A DNA stretch of 64,000 bases from Kaistella flava (ex Peng et al. 2021) (GTDB lineage Bacteria > Bacteroidota > Bacteroidia > Flavobacteriales > Weeksellaceae): contig NZ_CP040442.1 in assembly GCF_015191005.1 (NCBI RefSeq), positions 558,001 to 622,000 of the forward strand. The letters are read 5' to 3'. The first letter of the stretch is position 1, and each line of letters starts with the position of its first letter. Shown one piece after another: positions 17,469 through 26,288 of this stretch. The notes beneath the pieces are model-generated. The model was not told the DNA's origin, searched no databases, and saw only the letters and a list, made by a program, of their open reading frames with translations. A program made the position numbers and the translations under genes.

Positions 17469-18281
17469 ATGAATTGTCGTGGTCAATTAATCGATTTGTC
17501 GAAACCTCAAATCATGGGAATCCTCAATATAACTCCGGATTCTTTTTCTGACGGAGGACAGTTTAATAATGAAAGTGATGCGCTTCATCAAATTAGAAAA
17601 ATGATTCAGGAAGGAGCCGCAATCATTGATATCGGCGCACAGTCGACCAGACCAAATGCGCAACTGCTTTCTGCAGCGGAAGAAATTTTAAGAATTGGAA
17701 ATCTAATTTCAAATATTAAAAAAGAATTTCCGGAGATTTTAATTTCTTTAGATACTTTTTATTCTGAAACGGTGCAATTTGGTTTTAATGAAGGAATAGA
17801 TTTGGTGAATGATATTTCAGGCGGAATGTTTGATGATAAAATGTTCGAAATCGTTGCGAATACTGGACTCCCTTATGTTTTAATGCACATTAATTCCACT
17901 TATGAATCGATGCATGAAAAGTTAATTCACGACGATATTATCTTGAATATTAATTATTATTTTTCTGAAAAGATTCAAAAATTAAGAAGTCTGGGAATTA
18001 AAGATATTATTCTCGATCCCGGTTTTGGTTTCGGTAAAACAGTGGAGCAGAACCATCAAATGATTGATGAACTCGACGCAATTAGTTTTGGTGAATATCC
18101 GCTGTTAATAGGTATTTCCCGCAAATCTTTTATCTATAAACCTTTGAGGAAATCACCTTTGGATATTCAAGAAGAAACACAGAAACTCCATTTAAAAGTT
18201 CTGGAAAAAGGAGCGAAAATCCTGCGCGTTCACGATGTTTTGGCAACTAAGAAAACGATTGATATATTTTTAGGAAAGTAA
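17469..18281 (+). CDS. folP: Dihydropteroate synthase
   Basis: Joins 6-hydroxymethyl-7,8-dihydropterin diphosphate and p-aminobenzoate in folate synthesis, the sulfonamide target. From ATG 17469 it has 270 residues and opens MNCRGQLIDLSKPQIMGILN. Hallmarks: NITPDSFSDGG, DIGAQSTRP, VNDISGG and DPGFGFGKT. An alternative ATG at 17433 lies at the predicted transcription start and would give a leaderless message. The gene is flanked on both sides by copies of the same inverted-repeat element and is transcribed alone. Confidence 0.95.
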   Translation: MNCRGQLIDLSKPQIMGILNITPDSFSDGGQFNNESDALHQIRKMIQEGAAIIDIGAQSTRPNAQLLSAAEEILRIGNLISNIKKEFPEILISLDTFYSETVQFGFNEGIDLVNDISGGMFDDKMFEIVANTGLPYVLMHINSTYESMHEKLIHDDIILNINYYFSEKIQKLRSLGIKDIILDPGFGFGKTVEQNHQMIDELDAISFGEYPLLIGISRKSFIYKPLRKSPLDIQEETQKLHLKVLEKGAKILRVHDVLATKKTIDIFLGK

Positions 18282-18297
18282 ATCAATCTTTATTTTT

Positions 18298-18440
18298 TAA
18301 ACCGTAAAAGAGGCAAAAGATATCTGTGAAAATAAAGAATTTCAAAAGGATGTAAAAAGTAAAATTACCATTTTTGGAATCTTTTGCACGCTTTTGTTCT
18401 ACTTATTTGTCGTTAAACTTTTGCTTCTTTTGCGGTAAAA
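18298..18440. repeat. MITE-like inverted-repeat element, copy B
   Basis: About 143 bp with arms AAACCGTAAAAGAGGCAAAAG and CTTTTGCTTCTTTTGCGGT. The arms match those of copy A in layout (ACCnnAAAaGnnnCAAAAG). It fills the gap between the convergent folP and 18451-18687 genes and could also work as a transcription terminator. Confidence 0.65.
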
Positions 18441-18450
18441 AACACAAAGT

Positions 18451-18687
18451 CTAATTCAATCCAGACAATTTCCCAGCGTATTCTTCTGCAAATTGTTTCC
18501 GGTCTTCATCCAGTTTTTCTATATTATCAGGCAAGAAATAATTGAAGAGAATCTTTTCTTCATCGTCTAAGAAGATGATTTCCTTTTCTTCACCGTCAAT
18601 CATTTGGGCGAAAATTTCCCACATTGAAGTGTCTTTCATCTTTAATAATTCAAAAAAAGAACTTGCTTTAATTTGTATATTTTTCAT
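18451..18687 (-). CDS. Small acidic protein of unknown function
   Basis: 78 residues, soluble and acidic (FLDDEEKILFNYFLPDNIEKLDEDRKQ), with no signal peptide or recognised motif. Its ATG lies 2 bases after the stop codon of the DUF5686 gene, so it is very likely translated from that message. The tight coupling supports a real gene despite the short length. Confidence 0.6.
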   Translation of the reverse strand: MKNIQIKASSFFELLKMKDTSMWEIFAQMIDGEEKEIIFLDDEEKILFNYFLPDNIEKLDEDRKQFAEEYAGKLSGLN

Positions 18688-18689
18688 TT

Positions 18690-21131
18690 CTAAAATCCTA
18701 AAAAATTGAGTTTTAATTGTATGGCGAAATTTTCTTTAAAAGTTGGAGTTGCGTAATAACCAACACGGTAAAAGAATCCTAAATTGAAAGGACTTCCTAA
18801 AAAGTTATTGGCTTCTAAACCTATTTCCTGATAAAAGTGATTGAGTTTCTCGAACTCAAATTGATGAATTGCGGTGTTTTTCATATCGCCGGTAATTCCC
18901 CGATAAACCATATCGAAACTGGAGATTTTCTTCCCAAATGTGCTGAAATAAAACGGAACTCGGTGTGTTAAATAATAACCAACAAACTTGTCATTATAAT
19001 ATTTCCCACCTTCCATGGTCGCAAAACCGAGGTAAGAAGTAAGGTTGAAATTCAAAGTGCTATTTCCACTTCCTAAACCATTAATTGCGTACTGATGCCA
19101 GATCGGAGCGTTACCAGTAACTAAACCAGTATAAACACGAATACCTGTAACCCCGATTTTTGTTTTGAAACTGTGTTGAACTAAAAAGTCAAATCTACTA
19201 TAGTCGAAGTCTCCGCCTAACGTTTTTATTCCCTGTTCATAGTTGAAATAAAATTCAGGATAGTTCTGTTCGTAAGTCAGTTTTCCGGACGGCGTCATCA
19301 TACTTTTTGAATTCGGCGAATATTTCAACGTCAATTGCGTTGCAAAGTTTTCAAAGCTATTTCCCAGATTGTTATAATTATAATCAAATTTCGCTTCTTC
19401 CTGATCTCTTTTTGCAGAAACTCTTACAGTTAAAGCATTTGATAAATCGTTTTCATAAGAAAGTTTAAAACCTTTTAAATGATAAAATCGGTCGTTGTGT
19501 AGATCAACTCCAGAATTGTTAATCTTCATTTTAAAGTTCCAGAGATTTTCAGGAAATCTTCCCGCCGCATCAACATCATTATAGTATTCAGCACGGAAAT
19601 AGGAAGTCTTATCTAAAGTCGTTTTAAGATCAATTCCAGCACCGTATTTCCACTCACCATCCTTGAATCCGTAAGCGATATACGCATCGGGAGAAATGTA
19701 TTTATTGAATTTCTCATTCATTTTTGCAGCTATTCCCAATCGAAATCCTTCGTACTGATTATACTTTAGCATTTGAAGCACATCGAAATCTACATTTCCG
19801 ACTCTAATTTTTCCTTTAGTGAAACCAGTTAAAACATTCAGTTTTTGATCCAGATTATATTTTTTTCCAACACTGTCAATCTTGGTGTAAGTCATTCTCT
19901 CACGTTCGGTGAGCGAATCTGTTCTATATTTCTCAAGAACATCACCATCAGAATTTTTCACTGACATCGAATAGCCAGTGAAGTCCTTTTTATTCTCATT
20001 GATTGAAGTTTTAAAATCGAAATAATCTGCCATAACGAAAACGTAGTTTCCAAATTTTTTCTTCAGTTTTTCTTCAGAATTATCCTTGCTTTTTTTGTCC
20101 TTTTGCTTTTCATCGAAAACGGTGGATCCCATTTTTATTTTAAAGTTTTCTTTAAGCAAAAACCACTTGTTGTCAATTGGTTGCCAAATACTTGTGATAG
20201 AACCTTCGCTTTTTTTCTTACTGTTACTCTCGATTTTTTTCAGACCATAAGTTGCTGCATCGACATAAATATAACCATTGAATTTCCTCTTCTGAATTGG
20301 GTTTTTATAATCTGCCTGTCGAAAGCGAATGACATAATTTTTTCTACCGTCTATCTCAATACTATCTGTTAAAAAGTAGCGATAAAGTGTTCTGTTTTCC
20401 TCTTGGATTTCTTTCGGGATTTTATTTCTGTTAGAGCGTAAAGCCAGCATTTCATAAACTGGTTGTTTCAAACCTGCAACACGATTATCTAAAATGTTCA
20501 CTTTTTCACCGTATTTTTTGGAGTACAAATATTCTGAGGCTCTTTCCCAAAGAAATAATTTGCTCTGCGTCATCAATTTCATCACATTCAACTTTTCCAG
20601 CGAATCTTTCTTTTGCTCGGCAGATTGCGTTTTTGTCGGAACTAATTTCAATGAGTCCAGACGATGAGTTAAATATTGATTGTACTGTTTAATACTGTCT
20701 TCATCGAAGTCAAACGAGATTTTTTCGTAAGATTTAAAAGAATAAGAATCTAAACTGTGGGGAGAATTATTTTTAAAATTGTTATTTACTTTCTGCAAAA
20801 TAGCCAAAGCGCGCGGATCGCTTTTATCAGAAATGGTCACTCCTTCGATCGATTGCGTTTTAGGATCTGTTTTAGAAAGACCCAATTCCATCACTTTATC
20901 AACTACGGCTTCGTCTTCATAAAATCCAGTTGCTTTTACTTCTACTTTTTCACATTTTGTTTTAAAGGTTAAAGTCCCATCAATATTGGTTTTACCCAAG
21001 AGTTTGCCTTTGCAAAAAATAGATGCATTTGAAATTGGCGTTCTTTCTCCAGTTTTTAAAACGGTTATTTTAGATTGACCAAAGAAGAAAAGACCTAGAA
21101 ATGAAAAGAGAATTACAATATGTTTTTTCAT
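18690..21131 (-). CDS. DUF5686-family outer-membrane protein with carboxypeptidase-regulatory-like domain
   Basis: 813 residues from ATG 21131 (MKKHIVILFSF..., a signal peptide ending near FGQ). After cleavage comes a short beta-sandwich of the CarboxypepD_reg type (TPISNASIFCKGKLLGKTNIDGTLTF, about 30-80). The central region matches the DUF5686 pattern and the last 300 residues look like a beta-barrel, ending QLKLNFLGF with a terminal Phe. It resembles SusC-like receptors in its front domain but lacks a plug domain that I can see. The role is unknown. It is followed closely by the small gene at 18451-18687. Confidence 0.75.
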   Translation of the reverse strand: MKKHIVILFSFLGLFFFGQSKITVLKTGERTPISNASIFCKGKLLGKTNIDGTLTFKTKCEKVEVKATGFYEDEAVVDKVMELGLSKTDPKTQSIEGVTISDKSDPRALAILQKVNNNFKNNSPHSLDSYSFKSYEKISFDFDEDSIKQYNQYLTHRLDSLKLVPTKTQSAEQKKDSLEKLNVMKLMTQSKLFLWERASEYLYSKKYGEKVNILDNRVAGLKQPVYEMLALRSNRNKIPKEIQEENRTLYRYFLTDSIEIDGRKNYVIRFRQADYKNPIQKRKFNGYIYVDAATYGLKKIESNSKKKSEGSITSIWQPIDNKWFLLKENFKIKMGSTVFDEKQKDKKSKDNSEEKLKKKFGNYVFVMADYFDFKTSINENKKDFTGYSMSVKNSDGDVLEKYRTDSLTERERMTYTKIDSVGKKYNLDQKLNVLTGFTKGKIRVGNVDFDVLQMLKYNQYEGFRLGIAAKMNEKFNKYISPDAYIAYGFKDGEWKYGAGIDLKTTLDKTSYFRAEYYNDVDAAGRFPENLWNFKMKINNSGVDLHNDRFYHLKGFKLSYENDLSNALTVRVSAKRDQEEAKFDYNYNNLGNSFENFATQLTLKYSPNSKSMMTPSGKLTYEQNYPEFYFNYEQGIKTLGGDFDYSRFDFLVQHSFKTKIGVTGIRVYTGLVTGNAPIWHQYAINGLGSGNSTLNFNLTSYLGFATMEGGKYYNDKFVGYYLTHRVPFYFSTFGKKISSFDMVYRGITGDMKNTAIHQFEFEKLNHFYQEIGLEANNFLGSPFNLGFFYRVGYYATPTFKENFAIQLKLNFLGF

Positions 21132-21265
21132 AGAAAACAAAAGTATTCAAAATAATTAAAGTTTTAGCGTCAGAATGGATTAAGTTATCATTTTTCGCAG
21201 TAATTTTTGTCTTACTTTTTAATAATTCAAATAATAAGGATTGAAATAATTTGTATTTTAGTACA

Positions 21266-21955
21266 ATGAAAAAAATATTTATTCTTGGGACTGTCTTGCT
21301 TAATCTTTGTGCTTTTTCGCAAACAAAAGGATTGACGGATGATGGAAAAGAAGTTGTTTTATTCGACAACGGAACCTGGAAATTTGTCAATGAAAGTGAT
21401 GCGAAAACTTTAGAAACTATTACTACCAATGATTCTCTGTTTGAAAAGAGTAAAGATGCTTCCTTTTTAATGAGAAGTAAAAAAATGGATATGGGAATTT
21501 ATTTCAATCCTAAAAAATGGAAAGTTATTTCGCAAACAAGCAGTCCTTACATGGAATATATGTTTCATAATACTGTTAATGATACTCAATTAGTCGGTTT
21601 TCTGATTACTGAAAAAATTGAAATTCCAACCTTGAAAAACTTGAAAGATATTGTAATTCTAAATATTCAAAAAAGTGCAGATTTTTTTCGATTGAAAGAA
21701 TCAGAATATCGTACTGTAAACGGTTTGAAGGTACTTTACTTAAGATACATTGCCAATGCGAAAGGAGTAGATTTTGAATATATCGCTAATTATTATATTA
21801 ATGATTCGGGGTATTGTGGCGTGGTTGCTTTCTCTACTCAAAAGAACTTTGACAAAAATTTTCCACAGATGCAAGAACTTCTCAACGGAATTTCGTCAGT
21901 GAAAAAAGAGCAGGTTACAGAAGTTCCGCCACCACCGATGAAATATGAAAAATAA
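21266..21955 (+). CDS. Exported protein of unknown function
   Basis: 229 residues from ATG 21266. A signal peptide (MKKIFILGTVLLNLCAFSQ) is followed by GLTDDGKEVVLFDNGTWKF, a motif I have seen at the start of uncharacterised secreted proteins in which a residue pair DNGTW is conserved. The rest is mixed alpha/beta with no active-site motif, and the tail is Pro-rich (EVPPPPMKYEK). Plus-strand gene between two minus-strand genes; it ends 3 bases before the recG stop, in a convergent arrangement with no room for a separate terminator. Confidence 0.65.
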   Translation: MKKIFILGTVLLNLCAFSQTKGLTDDGKEVVLFDNGTWKFVNESDAKTLETITTNDSLFEKSKDASFLMRSKKMDMGIYFNPKKWKVISQTSSPYMEYMFHNTVNDTQLVGFLITEKIEIPTLKNLKDIVILNIQKSADFFRLKESEYRTVNGLKVLYLRYIANAKGVDFEYIANYYINDSGYCGVVAFSTQKNFDKNFPQMQELLNGISSVKKEQVTEVPPPPMKYEK

Positions 21956-21958
21956 TCT

Positions 21959-24049
21959 TTAAGAAATCCGTCCCCATTTATTTTTCCCTTTATATTGCTT
22001 AGCGTAGTACGTTCTTAATTCAAAATTTTCGGAATGCTCTAAATGCGGATCATTTTCGAGTAATTTTTCAACCGTTGACTTTGCCACTTTGATGATTTTT
22101 CCGTCTGCAATTAAATCGAGTTTTTTAAAATCGACAACACCACTTTGTTGCGTTCCCAGAATATCACCGGGACCGCGTAGTTTCATATCGACTTCAGAAA
22201 TTTTAAAACCATCGTTCGTTTCGACCATGGTTTTCATTCTGGTTCGGCTGTCACTTGAAAGTTTGTCGGAAGTGACCAGAATACAATAACTCTGCTCAGC
22301 GCCACGGCCAACTCTCCCGCGAAGTTGATGAAGTTGTGACAAGCCAAATCGTTCCGCACTTTCAATAATCATAACTGAAGCGTTGGGAACATTTACACCA
22401 ACTTCAATAACCGTTGTAGCAACCATAATATGGGCTTTTCCTGAGGCGAAATATTGCATGGCAGCTTCTTTCTCCGCAGGTTTCATTCTGCCGTGAAGCA
22501 TCGTTACATTAAAGCCTTCGTAAAACTCCAGGATGTGGTCGAAATTTTCCAGTAAATTTTTATAATCTAAAGTTTCTGATTCTTCAATTAAAGGATAAAC
22601 GAAATAAATCTGTCGGCCTTTTTCAATCTCATCTTTGGCAAATCGGAAAATCGACAAACGATCTTTTTCACGTCGGTGAGCGGTAATAATTGTTTTTCTT
22701 CCGACCGGCAATTCATCAATAACAGAAACATCTAAATCACTGTAGAAACTCATCGCTAAAGTCCGTGGAATAGGCGTTGCAGTCATTACCAGAATATGTG
22801 GAGCAATTTTGTTTTTCGCCCATAATCTCGCACGTTGTGCGACTCCAAATCGATGTTGTTCGTCAATAATGGCCAGTCCTAAATTTTTGAATTGTACGAC
22901 ATCTTCTAGAACTGCATGCGTTCCAATTAGAATGGAAAGTTCACCGCTCAGAAGTTCCTGATGAATGATTTTTCTGTCCGAAGTTTTGGTAGAACCGGTT
23001 AATAAGCGGACTTTAATATCTGTTTTCTCTAAAAGCTCCTGAATAGAATGAAAATGTTGTTGTGCCAAGATTTCGGTTGGTGCCATCAGGCAGCTTTGAA
23101 AATTATTATCCAGAGCAATTAACATTGAAAGTAAGGCAACCATTGTTTTTCCGGAACCTACATCCCCTTGAAGAAGTCGGTTCATCTGAATCGGTCTTTT
23201 CATATCGGTTCGGATTTCCTTTAAAACTCTTTTCTGAGCATTAGTCAGTTCAAACGGAATATAGTTGTTGTAAAACTCGTTGAAATTTTCACCAATTTTT
23301 GGAAAAGGATTCCCGATAACCGTGGCTTTATGATGTTGCTTTTTTAAACCATAACCTAACTGAAAGAAAAAAGCTTCTTCAAATTTAACTCTGTTTTCGG
23401 CATGTTGAAAATGAACCAAATCTTTAGGAAAATGAATATTGTATAAAGCCGGAATTCTTCCGATTAAATTCAAACTTTTCAGTAAAGAATCGGGAAGGTT
23501 TTCAGAAACTAAATTGGGCAAGTTTTTAACAATATCAGCAATTACGGTTTGAAAGAATTTGTTGTTCAAACCACGTTTCGAGAGTTTTTCACTACCTGGA
23601 TAAATGGGTAAAAGTGTTCCTGACAGCGCTTTCTTTTCATCAACTTCAATTTCTGGGTGCGGCATTGAAAATAGTCCGTTGAATTCATTGATTTTACCAA
23701 AGACGAAAATTTCAAGATTTAATGGGATTTGTTCTTTCATCCATTTGGAATATCGAAACCAAACTAAATCCAGCGTTCCGGAATCATCACGAAATTTGGC
23801 GGTTAACCTTTTTTGACCTTTGCCATACGCAACTTCCTGAATGTCGGTTATTCTTCCTTTCAATTGAATTTCAGCCTCAAGGTCTGCTTTTAAATTCCCA
23901 ATTTTATGAACGATACTTTTATCGATATAGCGCAAAGGGTAGAAGGTTAGAAAATCTTCTAAGGTCGTAAATCCTAAAACATTTTTAATGAATTTGGCTC
24001 GTTCGGGACCGATTCCCTTTAAAAATTCGATGGAAGTTTCTAAAGTCAA
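21959..24049 (-). CDS. recG: ATP-dependent DNA helicase RecG
   Basis: Branch-migration helicase that acts on stalled forks and recombination intermediates. Features in order: wedge/OB domain (FLKGIGPERAKFIKNVLG at the start, RITDIQEVAYGKGQKRLTAKFRD), Walker A LLQGDVGSGKTMVAL, the box AIIDEQHRFGV, MTATPIPRTLA, and C-terminal TTVIEVGVNVPNA and QLRGRVGRG. An ATG at 24112 is possible, but it lies inside the terminator hairpin of the upstream gene. A TTG at 24049 (then TLETSIEFLKGIGPERA) gives a 696-residue protein that starts where I recall homologues starting, so I choose it. Confidence 0.93.
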   Translation of the reverse strand: MTLETSIEFLKGIGPERAKFIKNVLGFTTLEDFLTFYPLRYIDKSIVHKIGNLKADLEAEIQLKGRITDIQEVAYGKGQKRLTAKFRDDSGTLDLVWFRYSKWMKEQIPLNLEIFVFGKINEFNGLFSMPHPEIEVDEKKALSGTLLPIYPGSEKLSKRGLNNKFFQTVIADIVKNLPNLVSENLPDSLLKSLNLIGRIPALYNIHFPKDLVHFQHAENRVKFEEAFFFQLGYGLKKQHHKATVIGNPFPKIGENFNEFYNNYIPFELTNAQKRVLKEIRTDMKRPIQMNRLLQGDVGSGKTMVALLSMLIALDNNFQSCLMAPTEILAQQHFHSIQELLEKTDIKVRLLTGSTKTSDRKIIHQELLSGELSILIGTHAVLEDVVQFKNLGLAIIDEQHRFGVAQRARLWAKNKIAPHILVMTATPIPRTLAMSFYSDLDVSVIDELPVGRKTIITAHRREKDRLSIFRFAKDEIEKGRQIYFVYPLIEESETLDYKNLLENFDHILEFYEGFNVTMLHGRMKPAEKEAAMQYFASGKAHIMVATTVIEVGVNVPNASVMIIESAERFGLSQLHQLRGRVGRGAEQSYCILVTSDKLSSDSRTRMKTMVETNDGFKISEVDMKLRGPGDILGTQQSGVVDFKKLDLIADGKIIKVAKSTVEKLLENDPHLEHSENFELRTYYAKQYKGKNKWGRIS

Positions 24050-24101
24050 TTTTGAATTATTGCTTATTTTTAGTTCAGGAGCGAATTTCGTTAAAATAAA
24101 A

Positions 24102-24134
24102 AAGACTTCCAAAAATTATTTGAAAGTCTTTGAT
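24102..24134 (-). terminator. Terminator of the thioredoxin gene
   Basis: On the minus strand AAAGACTTTC, an 11-base loop, GGAAGTCTTTTTT: a stem with a T-run just after the thioredoxin stop codon. It overlaps the ATG at 24112, which argues for the downstream TTG start of recG. Confidence 0.7.
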
Positions 24135-24156
24135 TTTAGTATTTAAATTTCAGAGA

Positions 24157-24690
24157 TTAATCTTTAATGCTTGATTTAAATTTCTTTTGATAATTTTCCC
24201 ATTGTGCACGGGTATTAATCTTCTTGAATTCGTTGTTTGCGATGAACGGAATATAAGGCTCTAATTCTTTTGCACTCAAGGCACCTTGTAAAATGGTGAT
24301 TGGATTTCCAGCTTCATCTAAGAAAACAGCGGATGGTATTGCATTGACATTCATGTATTTAGTGAAATCATGCATCGCGTTTTTTTTCTTGCCAGCTTCT
24401 AAATCTGAATTGACAAATGTTCTGCCAAAAACGGTGACTTTTTCTTTTCGTTCTGCATTAAATTTTACGGGATAATAGTTCTCATTTAAATAAGCAGCAA
24501 TCACTGGTTGGTTATAGGTGTTTTTGTCCATTACCTTACACGGAGCACACCAATCGGTATAGAAATTAATCAGTATTTTTTTTGGAACTATTTTTTGAGC
24601 ATTAATCGCTTCTTCCAACGTCATCCATTTGACTTGTGAGGAAGCCAGAAATGTTATTAAAAGAGAGAATAAAAGCGTGATTTTTTTCAT
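24157..24690 (-). CDS. Periplasmic thioredoxin-fold protein
   Basis: 177 residues. The N-terminal signal peptide (MKKITLLFSLLITFLASSQ) predicts export. The thioredoxin active site is W-C-A-P-C-K (FYTDWCAPCKVMDKNTY, Cys about 51 and 54), and the cis-Pro region is NAIPSAVFLDEAGN. It resembles the soluble thiol-disulfide proteins of the DUF255/thioredoxin_7 kind in Bacteroidota, which reduce or isomerise disulfides in exported proteins. It has its own terminator and does not form an obvious operon. Confidence 0.85.
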   Translation of the reverse strand: MKKITLLFSLLITFLASSQVKWMTLEEAINAQKIVPKKILINFYTDWCAPCKVMDKNTYNQPVIAAYLNENYYPVKFNAERKEKVTVFGRTFVNSDLEAGKKKNAMHDFTKYMNVNAIPSAVFLDEAGNPITILQGALSAKELEPYIPFIANNEFKKINTRAQWENYQKKFKSSIKD

Positions 24691-24726
24691 CTTATTTTGA
24701 CGTCTAAAGTCGTACCAAATTAGAAA

Positions 24727-26262
24727 TTATCGCACTTCCTGCATCAATTTTTTAACTAAAGGCGAAATTAGTATTAAAATAACCCCAGCGATTACGGCAT
24801 ATAAACCTAAATCTTTGTAACCTGAAGTATAAGCTTGTAATTTTTCTATATTGGAAGCACCTGCTCTGGCAGTTGCCATATTGGCGCCAATAAGTCCCGC
24901 AACATACTGCCCGTAAGCAGAAGCCAAGAACCACATTCCCATCATCATTCCCTGTAATTTTTGGGTAGAAAGTTTCGTCATAATCGAAAGACCGATTGGT
25001 GAGAGACACATTTCCCCAATTGTAATAATAAAGAGTGCGATGGTAAATAAACTTAAAGAAGTAATACCCGCTGCATTTGCGAAAAATTTCGTGGCATAAA
25101 TTGCGTAAAAACCTAAACCAAGGAATAGAAAACCTAAACCGAATTTAATAATCGTGTTCGGTTCTAATTTCTTTTTACTTAACCAGATCCAAAGTAAACC
25201 AATTGGTACTGCAACTAATAAAATGAAAAAAGCACCTCCGGAATTATTTACTCCATTTGGATCTAAACCTAGTAAATCATTATTTAAATTATGAGCAGCA
25301 AAGATACTTAGCGAACCTCCACTTTGTTCATAAATTCCCCAAAATACGATGGAAAAAAGGATGAAAACTAAAGCAGCTAAAAGTTTATTTCTTTCTGATT
25401 TATTCACTTTAGACATTTCAAAGAATAAATAAAGCAATGTTAGTGGTCCAACAGCGTACATGAAATAATCGGTGTATTGTGTTTTTGCAACCATTACCAT
25501 AATCATCGGAATGAAGAGTAAAGATAGGGCGTAAACACCATATTCTTTCCATCTTTCCATGGCTACTTCTTGTCCATTTTTTAACATTTTCAATGGTTGA
25601 AGTCCAATCGGGCCTAATCTTCTTTGAGTGAAAATAAAATTAACTAAACTGATAACCATTACAACTGCTGCTAAACCGAAAGCAACGTTCCAATGAAGTC
25701 CTTCTGGGATTAAATGAGAAAGTAATTCACCTTTTCCGATGGCGATACAAAGGTAACCACCGAGTAAAGCTCCTAAATTAATACCTGCATAAAAGAGTGA
25801 AAAACCAGCATCGGTACGATTGTCGCCTTTTTTGTAAAGTTTTCCAACCATCGTAGAAATGTTTGGTTTAAAGAACCCGGTTCCTACAACGGTAAATGAA
25901 ATTCCTAGAAAGAAATTGAATCGTGAAATACCTGAAAGTAAAGTAAATCCGTTACTTGCTAAAATCAAACTGCCGATAATCATTAAAAAACCTCCCCAAA
26001 ATAAAGATTTTCGAAATCCTAAAATTTTATCAGCAAACAAACCGCCTACAAAAGTGAAGGCGTAAACAAAAGCCTGTGTTGCTCCGTATTGTAAATTGGC
26101 TTCTTTTTCGCCTAAATTTAATTGAGAAATCATGAAGAATACAAGCATTCCTCGCATTCCGTAGAAACAGAAACGTTCCCACATTTCTGAGAAAAAGAGT
26201 GACCAAATTTGTTTAGGATATTTTCCTTTGAAATCCTGAATTTGTTCGAGAGTAAGATTCAT
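24727..26262 (-). CDS. POT-family proton-coupled oligopeptide transporter (copy 1)
   Basis: 511 residues, 12-14 transmembrane helices of the major facilitator fold. The ExxER motif is in helix 1 (SEMWERFCFYGMRGML) and the PTR signature is FSLFYAGINLGALLGG. The family imports di- and tripeptides with protons. It is the first of four POT genes in 8 kb, separated from the next by the DUF1016 nuclease gene. Its own promoter is not clear, and its ATG lies 27 bases downstream of the DUF1016 stop, so it may be co-transcribed with that gene. Confidence 0.9.
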   Translation of the reverse strand: MNLTLEQIQDFKGKYPKQIWSLFFSEMWERFCFYGMRGMLVFFMISQLNLGEKEANLQYGATQAFVYAFTFVGGLFADKILGFRKSLFWGGFLMIIGSLILASNGFTLLSGISRFNFFLGISFTVVGTGFFKPNISTMVGKLYKKGDNRTDAGFSLFYAGINLGALLGGYLCIAIGKGELLSHLIPEGLHWNVAFGLAAVVMVISLVNFIFTQRRLGPIGLQPLKMLKNGQEVAMERWKEYGVYALSLLFIPMIMVMVAKTQYTDYFMYAVGPLTLLYLFFEMSKVNKSERNKLLAALVFILFSIVFWGIYEQSGGSLSIFAAHNLNNDLLGLDPNGVNNSGGAFFILLVAVPIGLLWIWLSKKKLEPNTIIKFGLGFLFLGLGFYAIYATKFFANAAGITSLSLFTIALFIITIGEMCLSPIGLSIMTKLSTQKLQGMMMGMWFLASAYGQYVAGLIGANMATARAGASNIEKLQAYTSGYKDLGLYAVIAGVILILISPLVKKLMQEVR

Positions 26263-26288
26263 ATTTTTATTAGTAATTAATTTTGGTT

